A DNA stretch of 64,000 nucleotides, from NCBI GenBank assembly GCA_902651635.1, contig CACRSC010000049.1:31085-95084 (forward strand). The letters run 5' to 3'. Position 1 is the stretch's first letter. Each line of letters starts with the position of its first letter. The DNA is from Mastigamoeba balamuthi. Its lineage: Eukaryota > Evosea > Mastigamoebida > Mastigamoebidae. Shown here piece by piece: positions 33,703-43,564 of this stretch. The notes beneath the pieces are model-generated. The model searched no databases, was not told the DNA's origin, and worked only from the letters and a program-made list of their open reading frames with translations. Both the position numbers and the translations under genes were made by a program.

Positions 33703-34800
33703 CTAGTCGCTCCTACCCGCTGCCAGCAGGAAGCTCCACACGGCGGCAGCCGCAGTGAACCAGCCGGGCGACCCCGCGATGCCGAGCATCTCCCGCGTTC
33801 CCAGCAGCGCGAGCAGCCCCATCGTCACCCCGGACGCGGAGTCTGGCGGCCCTCCGTGGCCCGCGCTGGTGTACCTGCCGATGCTCTGCGTGCCCCCGAC
33901 GACCCTGTGGCTGACGACGGGCCACGCGACGCTCACCACGAACCCCTGCATCCCCGCGGCCGCCGCAGCCGTCAGCGGCCACCAGAGCACCGCGCAGAGC
34001 CCGCAGAACAGCGCGGGGACCAGCGTGCACGTCAGCAGCGCCCTCCTGAGCACGCGGCGCGAGTGCCGCGACCGGAACGCCTCCCGGTACCCCAGCGCGA
34101 GCAGCGCGCACAGCAGCGCGGCGGCCGCCCACTCGGCGGGGTGCGAGGCGGCATCCGCCAGCGACCACCGCGCGAGGCGCAGGCCCACGAGCAGCGGGCA
34201 GAGCGCCAGTATGCACTCGGCGTCGGGCTCCGTCCGCACGCAGACGAGGTACGTGCGCGGCGGCTGAGGGGCGTTTCTGAGCCCCCGGCCCCAGCGCAGC
34301 AGCAGCGGCGGCAGGGCGACCTCGACGAGCAGCGCGGAGGAGGCCAGCGCGAGGCTGGCCCACGGCGAGGGCAGCGAGGCCGAGGCCGCCAGGGCTGCGA
34401 GGGCCCAGAGGACGAGCAGCACGCTGCGCGGTGTGTCCCGCAGCGCGCCGCGAGGGGCGGGAGCGGGCGGGGCGGGCGGCGGGGGCAGCGCGAGGGCGCC
34501 GGCCGAGAGCGCTGCCCGGACGCCCGTGTGCCAGGCCCGGCAGGTCAGGGCGGCCGCGAGCACGTCGGAGCGCTCGGGGAGCAGCGACAGGACGCGGGCG
34601 AGCACGTGCGGGTCCGAGAGCACGGCGAGCGAGGGCGGAGGGGGCGGCGAGGGGCTCCGGGGGCGCAGGGCAGCGCGCAGGCGGGGCCGCAGGGCCGCCG
34701 AGGCGAGGAGGCCGCAGAGGAGGCGCTGGGCAGCGAGCAGCTCTGCGGCAGAGTCGCACAGGATGCGGGCGAGGAGGCGCAGCGCGCTGCGGGCGGACAT
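33703..34800 (-). CDS. F-box-like multi-pass membrane protein, copy 1
   Basis: Single exon, 365 residues from the ATG at 34800 (MSARSALRLLARILCDSAAE); the frame stays open upstream but loses similarity to the paralogue. Residues about 50-90 form an F-box-like motif (DPHVLARVLSLLPERSDVLA, AALTCRAWHTGVRAAL). About seven hydrophobic segments follow (VLLVLWALAALAASASL, ASLALASSALLVEVAL, AAAALLCALLALGY, LTCTLVPALFCGLCAVLWW, MQGFVVSVAWPVV, TMGLLALLG, WFTAAAAVWSFLLAAG). An F-box implies Skp1 binding in an SCF ubiquitin ligase; together with the membrane part it could mark membrane substrates, but this is inference. The C-terminal half of the hydrophobic region resembles no family I can name. A paralogue with the same layout lies 369 bp upstream. 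Confidence 0.6.
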   Translation of the reverse strand: MSARSALRLLARILCDSAAELLAAQRLLCGLLASAALRPRLRAALRPRSPSPPPPPSLAVLSDPHVLARVLSLLPERSDVLAAALTCRAWHTGVRAALSAGALALPPPPAPPAPAPRGALRDTPRSVLLVLWALAALAASASLPSPWASLALASSALLVEVALPPLLLRWGRGLRNAPQPPRTYLVCVRTEPDAECILALCPLLVGLRLARWSLADAASHPAEWAAAALLCALLALGYREAFRSRHSRRVLRRALLTCTLVPALFCGLCAVLWWPLTAAAAAGMQGFVVSVAWPVVSHRVVGGTQSIGRYTSAGHGGPPDSASGVTMGLLALLGTREMLGIAGSPGWFTAAAAVWSFLLAAGRSD

Positions 34801-35169
34801 CCGCGGAAAAACGACAGGGGGGCCGGCAATGCGGAACAGCCGCCAGCCGAAGCGGGCGAGGCTTTCCTGAGGACACGAAAAAAAGACGTGACAACGTTGG
34901 CAATCGCACCGAAAATCCCGACCAAGACCCTGTGGGAAGAAATATGGCAGTGCCTCGCTCTGCTCCGTAGCGCGCGAGGGGCTTCCCGGGAGAATGCGCC
35001 ACAAGGCCGTCGCATTATTTGAACAGATATGTCGGTCCCACTAAGCTCGGATAGCTCCAAGGGAGTGCCTGAACAGCTGCTGGGAACCAACAGGCTCAAG
35101 TCCTCTCCTAATCCTTGATTACAACTCCGCATGGCTGACGACAAACTCGAGTGAAATTTCCGACGGCTC

Positions 35170-36201
35170 TCACTCGCTCGCTGCCAGCAGAAAGCAGCAC
35201 GCAGAGACAGCCGACGTGAACCACACAGGAGACGCTGCGATCCTGAGCATCTCCCGCGTCTCGATGAGCGCCAGAAGGGCGAGCGTCGCGCCTGAGGCGG
35301 AGTCGGGAGGGTCGCCGCGGCTGGCCCTCGTGTACCTCGAGAGGCTGAGCGTGCCCCCGACGACCCGGCGGCTGACGACGGGCCACGCGACGCTCAGGAG
35401 GAACCCCTGCAGCCCAGCGGCCCCCAGCGCCGTCACAGGCCACCAGAGCACCGCGCAGAGCCCGCAGAACACCACGGGGACCGCAGAGCACGTCAGCAGG
35501 GCTCTCCGCAGCACTCGCGAGTGCACTGACAGGGACGCCTCTCGGAAGCCCAGAACGACCATGACGCCCAGCATCGCAGCAGAGGCCCACTCGGGCGGGG
35601 CCATTCCAGCAACGGCCCACTGCACGATGTGAAGGCCGAGCAGCATGGGGCACATCGCCAGGATGTACTCGGCGTCGGGCTCTGTCCGCACGCAGACGAG
35701 GAACGTGTGCGGCGCCGCACCAGCGCTGCACAGCGACGGCTGGACAACTTCGATGAACAGGACCGACGCCGCCAGGGCGAGGCTGACCCAGGGCGTCCGC
35801 AGCCACGTGGCGGCGACGACAGCGACGAGGGCCCAGAGGACCAGCAGGACGTTGCGTTGCGTGTCGAGGGTCCCGTGCGGCGCAGGGGCACTCGGGGGCA
35901 GCACGAGGGCGCCGGTGGACAGCGCAGTGCGCACGCACAAGTGCCACGTGCGGCACGTGAGCGCCGCGGAGAGCACGTCGGAGCGCTCGGGGAGCAGCGA
36001 CAGGACGCGGGCGAACACGTGCAGGTCCCAGTGGAGGTCGAGCGAGGGCGAGGGCTGCGGCACAGGGCGGCACAGAACGGGGGCCCGCAGGCGAGGGACT
36101 GCGGGTGCCACAAGCTCGCAGGCGAAACGCGCTGCATCGAGGAGCTCCTCCGCTGAGTCGCGCAGGATGCGAGCGAGCAGGCGCAGCGGCAGTGCCGGCA
36201 T
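35170..36201 (-). CDS. F-box-like multi-pass membrane protein, copy 2
   Basis: Single exon, 343 residues, paralogue of the preceding gene along its full length. F-box-like motif: DLHVFARVLSLLPERSDVLS, AALTCRTWHLCVRTAL. Conserved features shared by both copies: TFLVCVRTEPDAEYILAMCP, SVHSRVLRRALLTC, PVVFCGLCAVLWWPVTA, GFLLSVAWPVVSRRVVGGT, PPDSASGATLALLALIETRE. These are the stretches to use when searching for the family. The same number of hydrophobic segments is seen. Both genes have their own flanks, and the intergenic stretch (34801-35169) is unique. Function unknown. Confidence 0.6.
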   Translation of the reverse strand: MPALPLRLLARILRDSAEELLDAARFACELVAPAVPRLRAPVLCRPVPQPSPSLDLHWDLHVFARVLSLLPERSDVLSAALTCRTWHLCVRTALSTGALVLPPSAPAPHGTLDTQRNVLLVLWALVAVVAATWLRTPWVSLALAASVLFIEVVQPSLCSAGAAPHTFLVCVRTEPDAEYILAMCPMLLGLHIVQWAVAGMAPPEWASAAMLGVMVVLGFREASLSVHSRVLRRALLTCSAVPVVFCGLCAVLWWPVTALGAAGLQGFLLSVAWPVVSRRVVGGTLSLSRYTRASRGDPPDSASGATLALLALIETREMLRIAASPVWFTSAVSACCFLLAASE

Positions 36202-36769
36202 ATGCGGAAACGCAGCGCACCGAATTCTGAGAGAAAAGGGACCCGAGCACTGATCTGGAAATCACAAAGATCCAGTGGTGGAATTCTGAGTCACCATCTT
36301 CCAAACCAGCACGGTTTGGCCAGTCTCTCCGGACCAAAAGAGAGGTCGACGGGAGTGCACCATGGCGTAAATCCTCTCGAGTTGATGGCGTGATGCCCTT
36401 CCTCTGCTGCTGGGCCGCCGGGATTGTGCGGATGAAGAGCAACACAAATTGAAGGAGGCTAGACGACTTGGTGAACATCAGCACCGCTTGCTACAGGCAC
36501 GGCGCATTCGGTTCTTTCTCATGCTCAGTGAGCTTGTGCATAACCAGAAAGTGCGATGGTGAGATCAGATACTGTGCGTCCTTATGGCCCACAGTGAATC
36601 TGGATCCATTTGTCATCGTCATAGGATATTCTTCCGGCCATTTTGTTGGGGAGAAAGTGGATGAAGTGGCACAAGCCAAGTGTCGCCCCAACTCTGATGC
36701 CCACAGATGGCCGGCCCGATCATCGATCAGGGGACCCGCCCTGGCACACGGATAACTCTGAGAGCAGCC
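36202..36769. other. intergenic, A+T-richer than surroundings, no gene seen
   Basis: No recognisable gene. The stretch is close to balanced in base composition, in contrast to the GC-rich genes, and may represent older decayed sequence. Confidence 0.5.
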
Positions 36770-36940
36770 AAATCTGCCTGCTGCGAGTGAGGGTGTGAGA
36801 GCGTAGGCACTGATGTGTGGTCCACTCGCTCGCAGTCAAACGACCACCCAATGCACAGCCGCGGGAAGTGGGGCGGCAGGAATTGCTTACTGGGCTGTTC
36901 CCCCGTGCAGGGGATGTCTCTGACTCCCTGGATGCCATCA
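36770..36940 (+). pseudogene. decayed copy of the last exon of the metallo-beta-lactamase-fold gene
   Basis: The sequence around AGTGGGGCGGCAGGAATTGC and GGGCTGTTCCCCC matches the end of the exon at 32880-33045 (AGTGGGGCGGCAGGGACGGC, GGGCTGTTCCCCC), and less conserved similarity runs back to about 36770. The frame is broken and the active-site portion is absent. It lies 3.8 kb from its likely parent, in the same orientation. Confidence 0.6.
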
Positions 36941-37111
36941 GGTACGTGCGTCTGACCCTCAGCCATGGCCACGCGCCCTATCGCTATATCTATGGTGCGT
37001 GTGCTGTGCACAGTGTTGCACTGAGGGAATCCGTCACGTCAAGGGGGCGTTGGGTGCCTCTATTTGCAGATGAGCCGTTGATCCTCACAGGAAACGGCGC
37101 CACTCTCTCAC

Positions 37112-37290
37112 ATGGCATCAGGGTGGAGGACGAGGCTTGCCACTGTCACGCTGTCGCCCACTCGGAGTTGGACTCTGGCACGCTCTGGACTTGCTGGGGA
37201 ACCTCGAGACGTACTCCATGCGCCACGAAACTGGGACGGAAGCGAACTCCCTGCGAAACGAGTCGGCGTAGAGGTGGCCTCCTCGTGTAG
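37112..37290 (-). pseudogene. inverted, decayed partial copy of the neighbouring coiled-coil gene
   Basis: On the minus strand the reading ADSFRREFASVPVSWRMEYV followed by SRFPSKSRACQS matches the gene downstream (ADSFRMEYASVPVSWRMEYA, then SRFPEHVPSVPE). The copy is truncated at both ends and the frame fails after the match. It is in opposite orientation, about 400 bp away. Confidence 0.75.
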
Positions 37291-37525
37291 GAAAGGAAGC
37301 GGCGGGCACAGCCCGTTCCGGACGGTGTTTAGGTACCTCTGCCCCCACCACCTCTGGGTCAACAGTTTGGCTATGGTCTCATGGCGGGTGTTGGGGATTC
37401 CATCGATGACACTCGCTGATTTTGGCGTGTCTCTCGTGTCTCTACGAATCGCTTCTCTCTCGCAGACCTATTCGAAGAGGCCAGAAGTGAGGCACACCAT
37501 AGCATTCACCACCATCACTGCAGCG

Positions 37526-38167
37526 ATGTTCTCCTCCTACACCGACACCAGGGCGGCCCACGTGAGCGACCGCAAGAAGTACCTCGACACCCTCCGCGAC
37601 CGCGCCGTGTCCACCGCCTCCTCGGTCCACGAGGAGCGCCACGCCTACGCCGACTCGTTCCGCATGGAGTACGCCTCAGTCCCCGTCTCGTGGCGCATGG
37701 AGTACGCCTCGAGGTTCCCCGAGCACGTCCCGAGCGTGCCCGAGCACATCCCCGAGTGGGCTTCGACCCGCCCGCGCTCGTCCACTTTCCGCGGGCCCGC
37801 GTCCTCCCGCAGGTCCCTCGTCCACTCGTCCCGCTCCGGCGTCGCGCCCGTCCCCCGCCCCGCGTCGCCCGTGCGCCCCGAGAGCTCCGAGCGCGACGAC
37901 GGCAGCGCCATCGAGTGCGTGTCGCACAGATGAAAACACGCAGTCCACTGAGCTGAGCGCAGTGTCCAATTGATTTTCCGTTCACTTTCCCCTTCCCCCC
38001 GTACAGCGTCGCGCGCAGTCGCTGACATGCTGGAGGCGGAGGAGGCGGTGAGGCACGGCGTGGTCGAGTGCAGGCTGGTGGCGCTGCGGACCGAGGCCAG
38101 GATCGCCGAGATCGTGCGGGACCTGAACGAGAAGCTGGAGAGGATCAACGACGCCCTGCGCTTCTGA
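37526..38167 (+). CDS. small protein with Arg/Ser-rich body and C-terminal coiled coil, unknown function
   Basis: Exon 1 starts MFSSYTDTRAAHVSDRKKYL and contains a short internal repeat (FRMEYASVPV, WRMEYASRFP) and a Ser/Arg/Pro-rich stretch. A second exon after an intron of about 100 bp encodes a predicted helix (ADMLEAEEAVRHGVVECRLV, ALRTEARIAEIVRDLNEKLE). I could not fix the junction: candidate donors near 37916-37920 and acceptors near 38006-38017 do not give an obvious in-phase pair, so the two parts may instead be read separately. I do not recognise the family. A decayed inverted copy of exon 1 just upstream argues that exon 1 is a true gene sequence that has been duplicated. Confidence 0.5.
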
Positions 38168-38456
38168 CGTGGCGCACCCACGAGCGACTGGACACCGCGG
38201 ACAACACTGACGGAACAACAGCAACGATTGAAACAAGGAATGAGTCCCAAAGTGGACGTGCATCAAGCGCCCTTGCTTGAGTTTGAAGCTGCTTATTCGT
38301 CACCGCATCCCTCCCTCTGTGTGAGCCGTGAGCCTATTTCAAGGCAATCGAATAGCGCTCTCCTGTCATGTGGTCCGTGTGTCTGTGTGCCTTACTGTAC
38401 AGTTCGCCGTGGCGGCAGAGCGTCGGCCATCTCATTTACAAGCGGCGGCGCCCCAA

Positions 38457-40308
38457 TCACTGCGCGCCCTCGCAGACCGCCGCCCCCTCCACCAGGCGCT
38501 GCCACAGCACGTCCAGCCGCGCCCTCAGCCCTGCGGGCGGTTCTGTCGGACATGCGGCGGCGTGGCACCCGTGCCCGTTGTGTGTGCGGACCTTGCGAGA
38601 CGCGCAGCGCGGCAACCAGCGCAGAGTCCGCTATGGCGTTGGTCACGTCCAGCAGCCCGCGCAGCTCCTCCTGCCCCGCCAGGTCCTCGGCCCCGTCGCT
38701 GCTGCGGCACCGTGCCAGCGGCCGCTCGATGAGCTCCTGCTGCCTGCGGGGGCGCGCGGGCGCGTGCGGGCCCCTCTGGCGCGCAGTCCAGTTGGCAGCC
38801 GCGCGCTTCTTGATGGGCAGGTCTGCGGACGCCCCGAGCGGCTTCCTCTCCGCGGCCTCGGGCGCAGCGCTGGGCACCGAGGCCTCCACGCGCCCCGTCG
38901 CCAGCAGCTCGACGGCCGCCAGCGACGCCAGAGGCGACAGCGGCGAGCACAGCGGCGACAGCGCAAACGGCGTCACGGGCACCGGCGACGCGGTGCCCCC
39001 GGTGCCCCCCGCCCCGCCTCGGCCTTGACCGGCGCCTGCGGGGCCGCCGAGGCCAGCGGCAGCGACAGCGACAGCAGGGGCGCCTGCGACGGCCTGTGCC
39101 GCTTGCGCCTCGGCGTCCGCCCCGCCAGGATGCGCACCGGCGTCGACTCCACGCCGCACGGCCCCTCCCGGCCCTCCGAGAGCCCCGGAGGGGTCGTTGT
39201 CCCGCCCGCCCCCGGCCCGGCCTTGCGGGCGACGCGCGGGCGCTTGAGGGCCCACTGGGGCCGCTCGCCGGCGCAGAGCGAGGGCTCGCAGGGCTCGCGG
39301 GGCGAGGCCCCGGGATGGCCGCCAGCGGTCTCGCAGAGGACGAGGTCCTCGTCCATGGCGTCGTCCCCGCCCTCGGAGACGGCGCCGCTGAGCCGGGGCT
39401 CGGGCTCCACGCCGTCGTCCGGGGGGTCCAGCAGGGCAGAGAGGGCCTCGCGCAGGGCCGTGTCGGGGTCCGTGTAGGCGCCGGTGGTGCGGTGTGGGCG
39501 GGGAGGGGAGGACGCCGGGGGCAGCGGGGCGTCGTCGTCGTCGTCGGGGCCGTCGTCGTCGGCCACGGGGCTGTTGGGGTCCCAGGGGTCGCTCTCGTCG
39601 TCGAGGCGCCAGTAGCCGTACTGCCCGAAGTGCGTCGCCCCCGAGACGAACGACGCCGAGTGCGAGAGGGTGTCCTGCACGCTCTTCTTCCAGTTGTCCC
39701 TCTCTGTGGGTGGTCGGAAAAGGAGGACGGGGCGCCGAGAAGAGAAGGAAGCGGGAGGAAAAGAGAAGGGAAATTCCATTGATGATGTCAGCGATGACGT
39801 CGGCGGAAAAGAGAAGAGCCCGAGAGGTTTGTTTCTGGCTCACGGGGTTTGCAGCGGCAGACGAGGCGCCAGTGCGACTCGGTGAACGGGTAGATGTCGT
39901 CGCGCAGGCTGAAGAAGTTCGTGCCGGGCATCAGGCTCTCGAGGCACTTGAACACGACCCTCATCGACGCCGTCCTTCGGCGCGGTTTCAAGTTCCCGCG
40001 CGCAGGGCATCACAGAATCAGAGCCAGGTCTATTTTTGGAACCTCTGATTTGTTGCCCCGATTCGTCCAACGCTTTCGCCCCATCACCGAGAAAACGGGA
40101 TCGAAATCCGACACCCGGGGGGGCCCCGTGGGCATCCGGCGCACCAGGTGGGCTTGGAGCGGCAGGTGAGGCAGCGCGGGAGGACCGGGCGCGTGCAGAG
40201 GGCGCAGGGGCAGCCGGCCGGCGGCGACAGCGGAGCCTCGCGGGCCAGCGGCGCCAGACGCGGCCCCGTCGCCCCTCCCGACGCGTCTCCCTGCGACCGT
40301 AGCTTCAT
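38457..40308 (-). CDS. forkhead-like winged-helix protein
   Basis: Minus strand, about four exons. Exon 1 (40308 to about 40085) has a Cys cluster (CPCALCTRPVLPRCLTC, WCAGC) that may bind zinc. The next exons join as TESHWRLVCRCKP|QRDNWKKSVQDTLSHSASFVSG and GQYGYWRLDDE. This follows the forkhead pattern in which WxxSIRHxLSxxxxFV precedes a GxYWxL wing. Acidic, Pro-rich and basic (TPRRKRHRPSQ) segments follow, and the end is helical (ALRVSQ|EPPAGLRARLDVLWQRLVEG). The frame of the forkhead part and that of the downstream part (TASPVPVTPFALSPL onward) differ at a G-run near 39000-39015, most simply a one-base homopolymer error or a small unrecognised intron. A role as DNA-binding regulator is inferred. 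Confidence 0.6.
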
Positions 40309-40833
40309 GGCCGTGTCTCTCTCGGGTCCGTGCCGGCTTTTGCGCGAGGAGCGGGCGATTCGAGGCGGGATTGCGGTTTGGTGGCAGAGAAGCGTTGTGG
40401 GACGCGGTGACCCACTGGGATGGAAAGGAAGGGCGGAAGCGGTCGGTGAGGGTGCACGAGGGAGCAAAAGCGTATTATAAAGTGAGGAGGTGCAACGATA
40501 GGGCTTTTCGCGCGGCGGATAGACGCGCTGGCGTGGTGGAAATGACCCCCATGGGCTGCCGTCAGCCGCGCGTGGTTTGTTTTCGCCACGTAAGCGCAAA
40601 TGCGCCTCAAGATTTCAGCATCTTGTTCGTCCAGCTTGAATTTCTGTTGCCCCGCAACAGAGGGGATTGGAGCACAAGAGATCCCGCTGGCCACACGTGT
40701 GCAGCAACAAACACTTCTTGACAGTTGTCGTGGGGGGGTTGCGAGCGTTGCTTTTTGACCTCATTCAGACGGGTACCGCATTTCACGGGAAAACGGCCAG
40801 CGAAAAGCGACAAGACCGTCTCGCCGGGCGCGG

Positions 40834-41455
40834 TCACGGCGTGCTCTGAGGGCGTTGCGACTCGTCCGCTGCAAAGGGAGAGGGTGTGCAAAGCGTCAGA
40901 GCAATTTGCGTGCGGGACTGCAGACGCGCTGGCGAACCCGACGACGTGACCCACACGTGCTGCTCGTCCTTGAGCGTGTCCTTGATGATCGCGTTCATCT
41001 CCAGCACGTTCCCTCCCTCCGTCTTCACCAACTTGGGCACGCCTGCCCCCCCGGTCCCCGTGCGCGTGAGCCGGTGAGACCCGTTGGACCCGTTGCGACG
41101 GTTCAACCACCGCCTGTGCGATAAAAATAGCAGCAGCACGCAGCGGAGAGCAGGGCGCCAGCACTCACCAAGCTCGATCGACGCCTCATACCTGCGCCAA
41201 GCGGGTTCAGACCCGTACACCTCGCGAGGCAGAGGTGGGGGTGGAGGTGGAGGTGGGAGGGAGCGTGCCTGGCGATGCCCACGTGGCCGAGCCACTTGAT
41301 TCGCTGCGAGCCCTCGCCGCACTGCACAGGTATGGCCTTCTCGCGCACGTGCACCTGCCAGAACCACAGAACGCGGGCTCAGTATGCACCTCCAGGGCCG
41401 CCAGTGCGCTGCTGGGGGGAGAGAGAGGGGCTGCGCGGCGCACGATGACTCTCAT
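40834..41455 (-). CDS. small conserved-looking protein, family not recognised
   Basis: Four exons. The spliced reading runs SALAALE|VHVREKAIPVQCGEGSQRIK, WLGHVGIA|RYEASIEL, GGVPKLVKTEGGNVLEMNAI, IKDTLKDEQHVWV. The compact mix of strands and charged turns looks like a folded beta-rich domain of about 100 residues, but I cannot name it. The intron at 41193-41268 begins with GC (CCAG|GCACGC); using it gives RYEASIEL with no loss of frame. The 3' end is uncertain: reading on past HVWV gives a stop at 40834, while a further intron is possible. Lies head-on to nothing recognisable and just downstream of eIF3m on the same strand. Confidence 0.5.
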
Positions 41456-41670
41456 CGCCCTTGGCTCTCCGGTGGGGTTTCTCGGCACGAAATATCGCGC
41501 AGCGGCGCAGAATATCTTAACGAAAACTACTGATGTTGTGGTTTCCCTGTGTTGCCGTCGATGTATCGGTGTGTAGCGTCGCCTGGTCAGTGTCCTGTGG
41601 TCGCCGCATCCCTCGCGCCCACTGGGGTGGGGCAGCCGGGCCCGTTCGGCCTCTGGCGCCCGCTGCTCTC

Positions 41671-43226
41671 TCACTTGGCCGCGCGGCCCGCCGGCTTGGC
41701 GTCGCGGGCGCGGATGGCGTTCTGCTGCAGGACGCTGACGACGCCTGCGACGACCTGCCTCCACGCGGTGAGCTTGGCCTCGAGCTGACCCCACTGCGCG
41801 GCCTCGAAGACGCGGTGCTGCGTGTAGCTGACGTGGACCCTGCGGGCCTGCTGGTCGATCTTGGCGGTCAGCAGCTGCCTCGTGATGGCCTCGACGACCC
41901 AGCGCTCGGCCTCGGCCTCGGGCACGTCGATCTCGGCGCTGATCGCAGAGAGCTGCACGTCGCCCGCGGGCGCCGCGGCGCACGCCGAGACGAGGCCCAG
42001 CAGGCGGATCTTGTGCTCGGCGGCCGCCGCGTCGACGCCCAGCGCCGCGAGGGCGTCGGGGTGGCGCTCGACAAAGGAGCGCAGGTCAGAGAGCCTGCCG
42101 CGCGTGAACACCTCCAGCAGCTCCCACGCGGGGCCCCCGCGCAGCTTCTGCACGGCCTTGAGCGCCAGCAGCTCGCCCATCTGGAACACCTCGGGCAGCC
42201 CGATCGCCAGCGCCTGCGCGTCACCCGCGAAATGGTCAGTTGCCGCCAATTCGAATTCAAATCAATTCGGGGAAAGCTGGAATTAGATACTCACGACAGC
42301 GCGGGAGGCGAAGAGAGCGGCGGTGGCGAGCTCCTCGTCGGCGGCCGACTCGTAGGTGGCGAGGTACTTGAGGAGGATGAGGTAGAGCTCCTCGCTGCGG
42401 CCAGCGGCCTTGAGCACGTCGGCGGCCGTCTCGTAGAGCTCGCGCCTCTGCTTGGCGCTGGCGTTCCACTCGCCCAGCCACGTGTCCAGCTGCGAGAACG
42501 ACGGCGTCACCACCGACGGGATGCCCGCGTCGCAGGCGAACTTGAGCATCGCCTGCAGCAGCGCCAGCCTCGCCGGCGACTGCGGGGGGTTCGAGTTGAA
42601 CATCCTCGACAGGCTGCGTTGGACGGGCGAGTGAGCACAGGGCATCGCCAAGACAACGCCCGCGTGGGGGAGGATGAAGCCCATGCATAGAGAGACAGGG
42701 AGACAGAGAGGAGAGAGGAGAGAGGAGAGAGGAGAGAGGAGAGAGGAGAGAGCGCACATCTGCAGGCGCAGGTAGGGCTTCTCCGAGGGCTTCGAGGCCA
42801 CGGCGTCGCGCAGCTTCGAGGCCAGGTCGACCTGGTTGCCGCTCAGCTTCACGGCCAGCGAGTAGATGACGTTCATGCACCCCTCCACCTCTGACACCCA
42901 CCCCGACGCCACGCAATCAGCCAAAAGAAGAAAAGAGGATATGGCGTGGCGTCGGGCACTGCACCGCGGTCGAGGGCCTCGGAGAAGAGGACGGGGAGGG
43001 CGTCGATGAGGGCGCTGACCGCGTCTGCCTGCTGGTGCGCCTCGACGAGCTGCGTGCAGCGGTCGAACAGGTCGACGGCGTCGCCGGGCGCCGCCGCCAC
43101 GTCGGCGGGGGCAGAGGCGGAGGCGTCGGGGGCGATGCCGGCGCTGCGCTTGGCGAGGATGGAGAAGTAGCGCGAGATCTCGAGGATCTGGACCTCGGAC
43201 GCGCACGTCTCGACGGCGACCGCCAT
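41671..43226 (-). CDS. EIF3M: eukaryotic translation initiation factor 3 subunit M (PCI domain)
   Basis: Four exons on the minus strand. eIF3m is a PCI-MPN octamer subunit of eIF3, which binds the 40S ribosome and recruits mRNA. The sequence follows the family order: N-terminal helical repeats (CMNVIYSLAVKLSGNQVDLA, KPYLRLQM|RMFNSN), the middle block (SFSQLDTWLGEWNASAKQRR, ELYETAADVLKAAGRSEELY) and the PCI winged helix (LLALKAVQKLRGG, LLEVFTRGRLSDLRSFVERH, ISAEIDVPEAEAERWVVEAI, LLTAKIDQQARRVHVSYTQH, RVFEAAQWGQLEAKLTAWRQ), which lines up with human EIF3M to its end. One intron (42646-42760) is filled by a GGAGAGA repeat. Start at MAVAVETCASEVQ (43226). Divergent from the DPY-30 gene with 338 bp between starts. 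Confidence 0.88.
42700..42752. repeat. GGAGAGA microsatellite inside an eIF3m intron
   Basis: About 50 bp of GAGAGAGGAGAGAGGAGAG-type purine repeat on the plus strand, so the transcribed intron is pyrimidine-rich. Confidence 0.8.
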
Positions 43227-43564
43227 TGTGGGCTGCTGTGGGGGTGGTGGTGGGGGTTGGCGCTGTGGCGCGGGGACCTGAAGCAAACACCCTATTCAAA
43301 GACGTCACCTGATGACATCAATATCGCAGAAGATCTGCCTATCTTCTCCCCTCGGGGTACCTGCGGAATCTATTTCTGGAACCAGATAAGACACTGGCTC
43401 AAAGGAGATCAGGAATTAGCCCTACTGAAATGGGAGCGGCCAGATACACAGATTTTTCTCAGACCCAAATCTTTGGCTCCTAATTATAGTTCACTCCTAT
43501 ATTTGGTCCCAGTCCGTCTGCGCAGCAGGCCCCCGAGGGCGACGACTCCTTGTTGTTTGCGCTC

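Noticed and set aside
33133-35022. 629-codon plus-strand open frame over the F-box/TM gene
   Set aside because: Arg/Ala/Gly-rich composition typical of antisense frames in GC-rich DNA; the minus-strand reading has a conserved paralogue and real domains.
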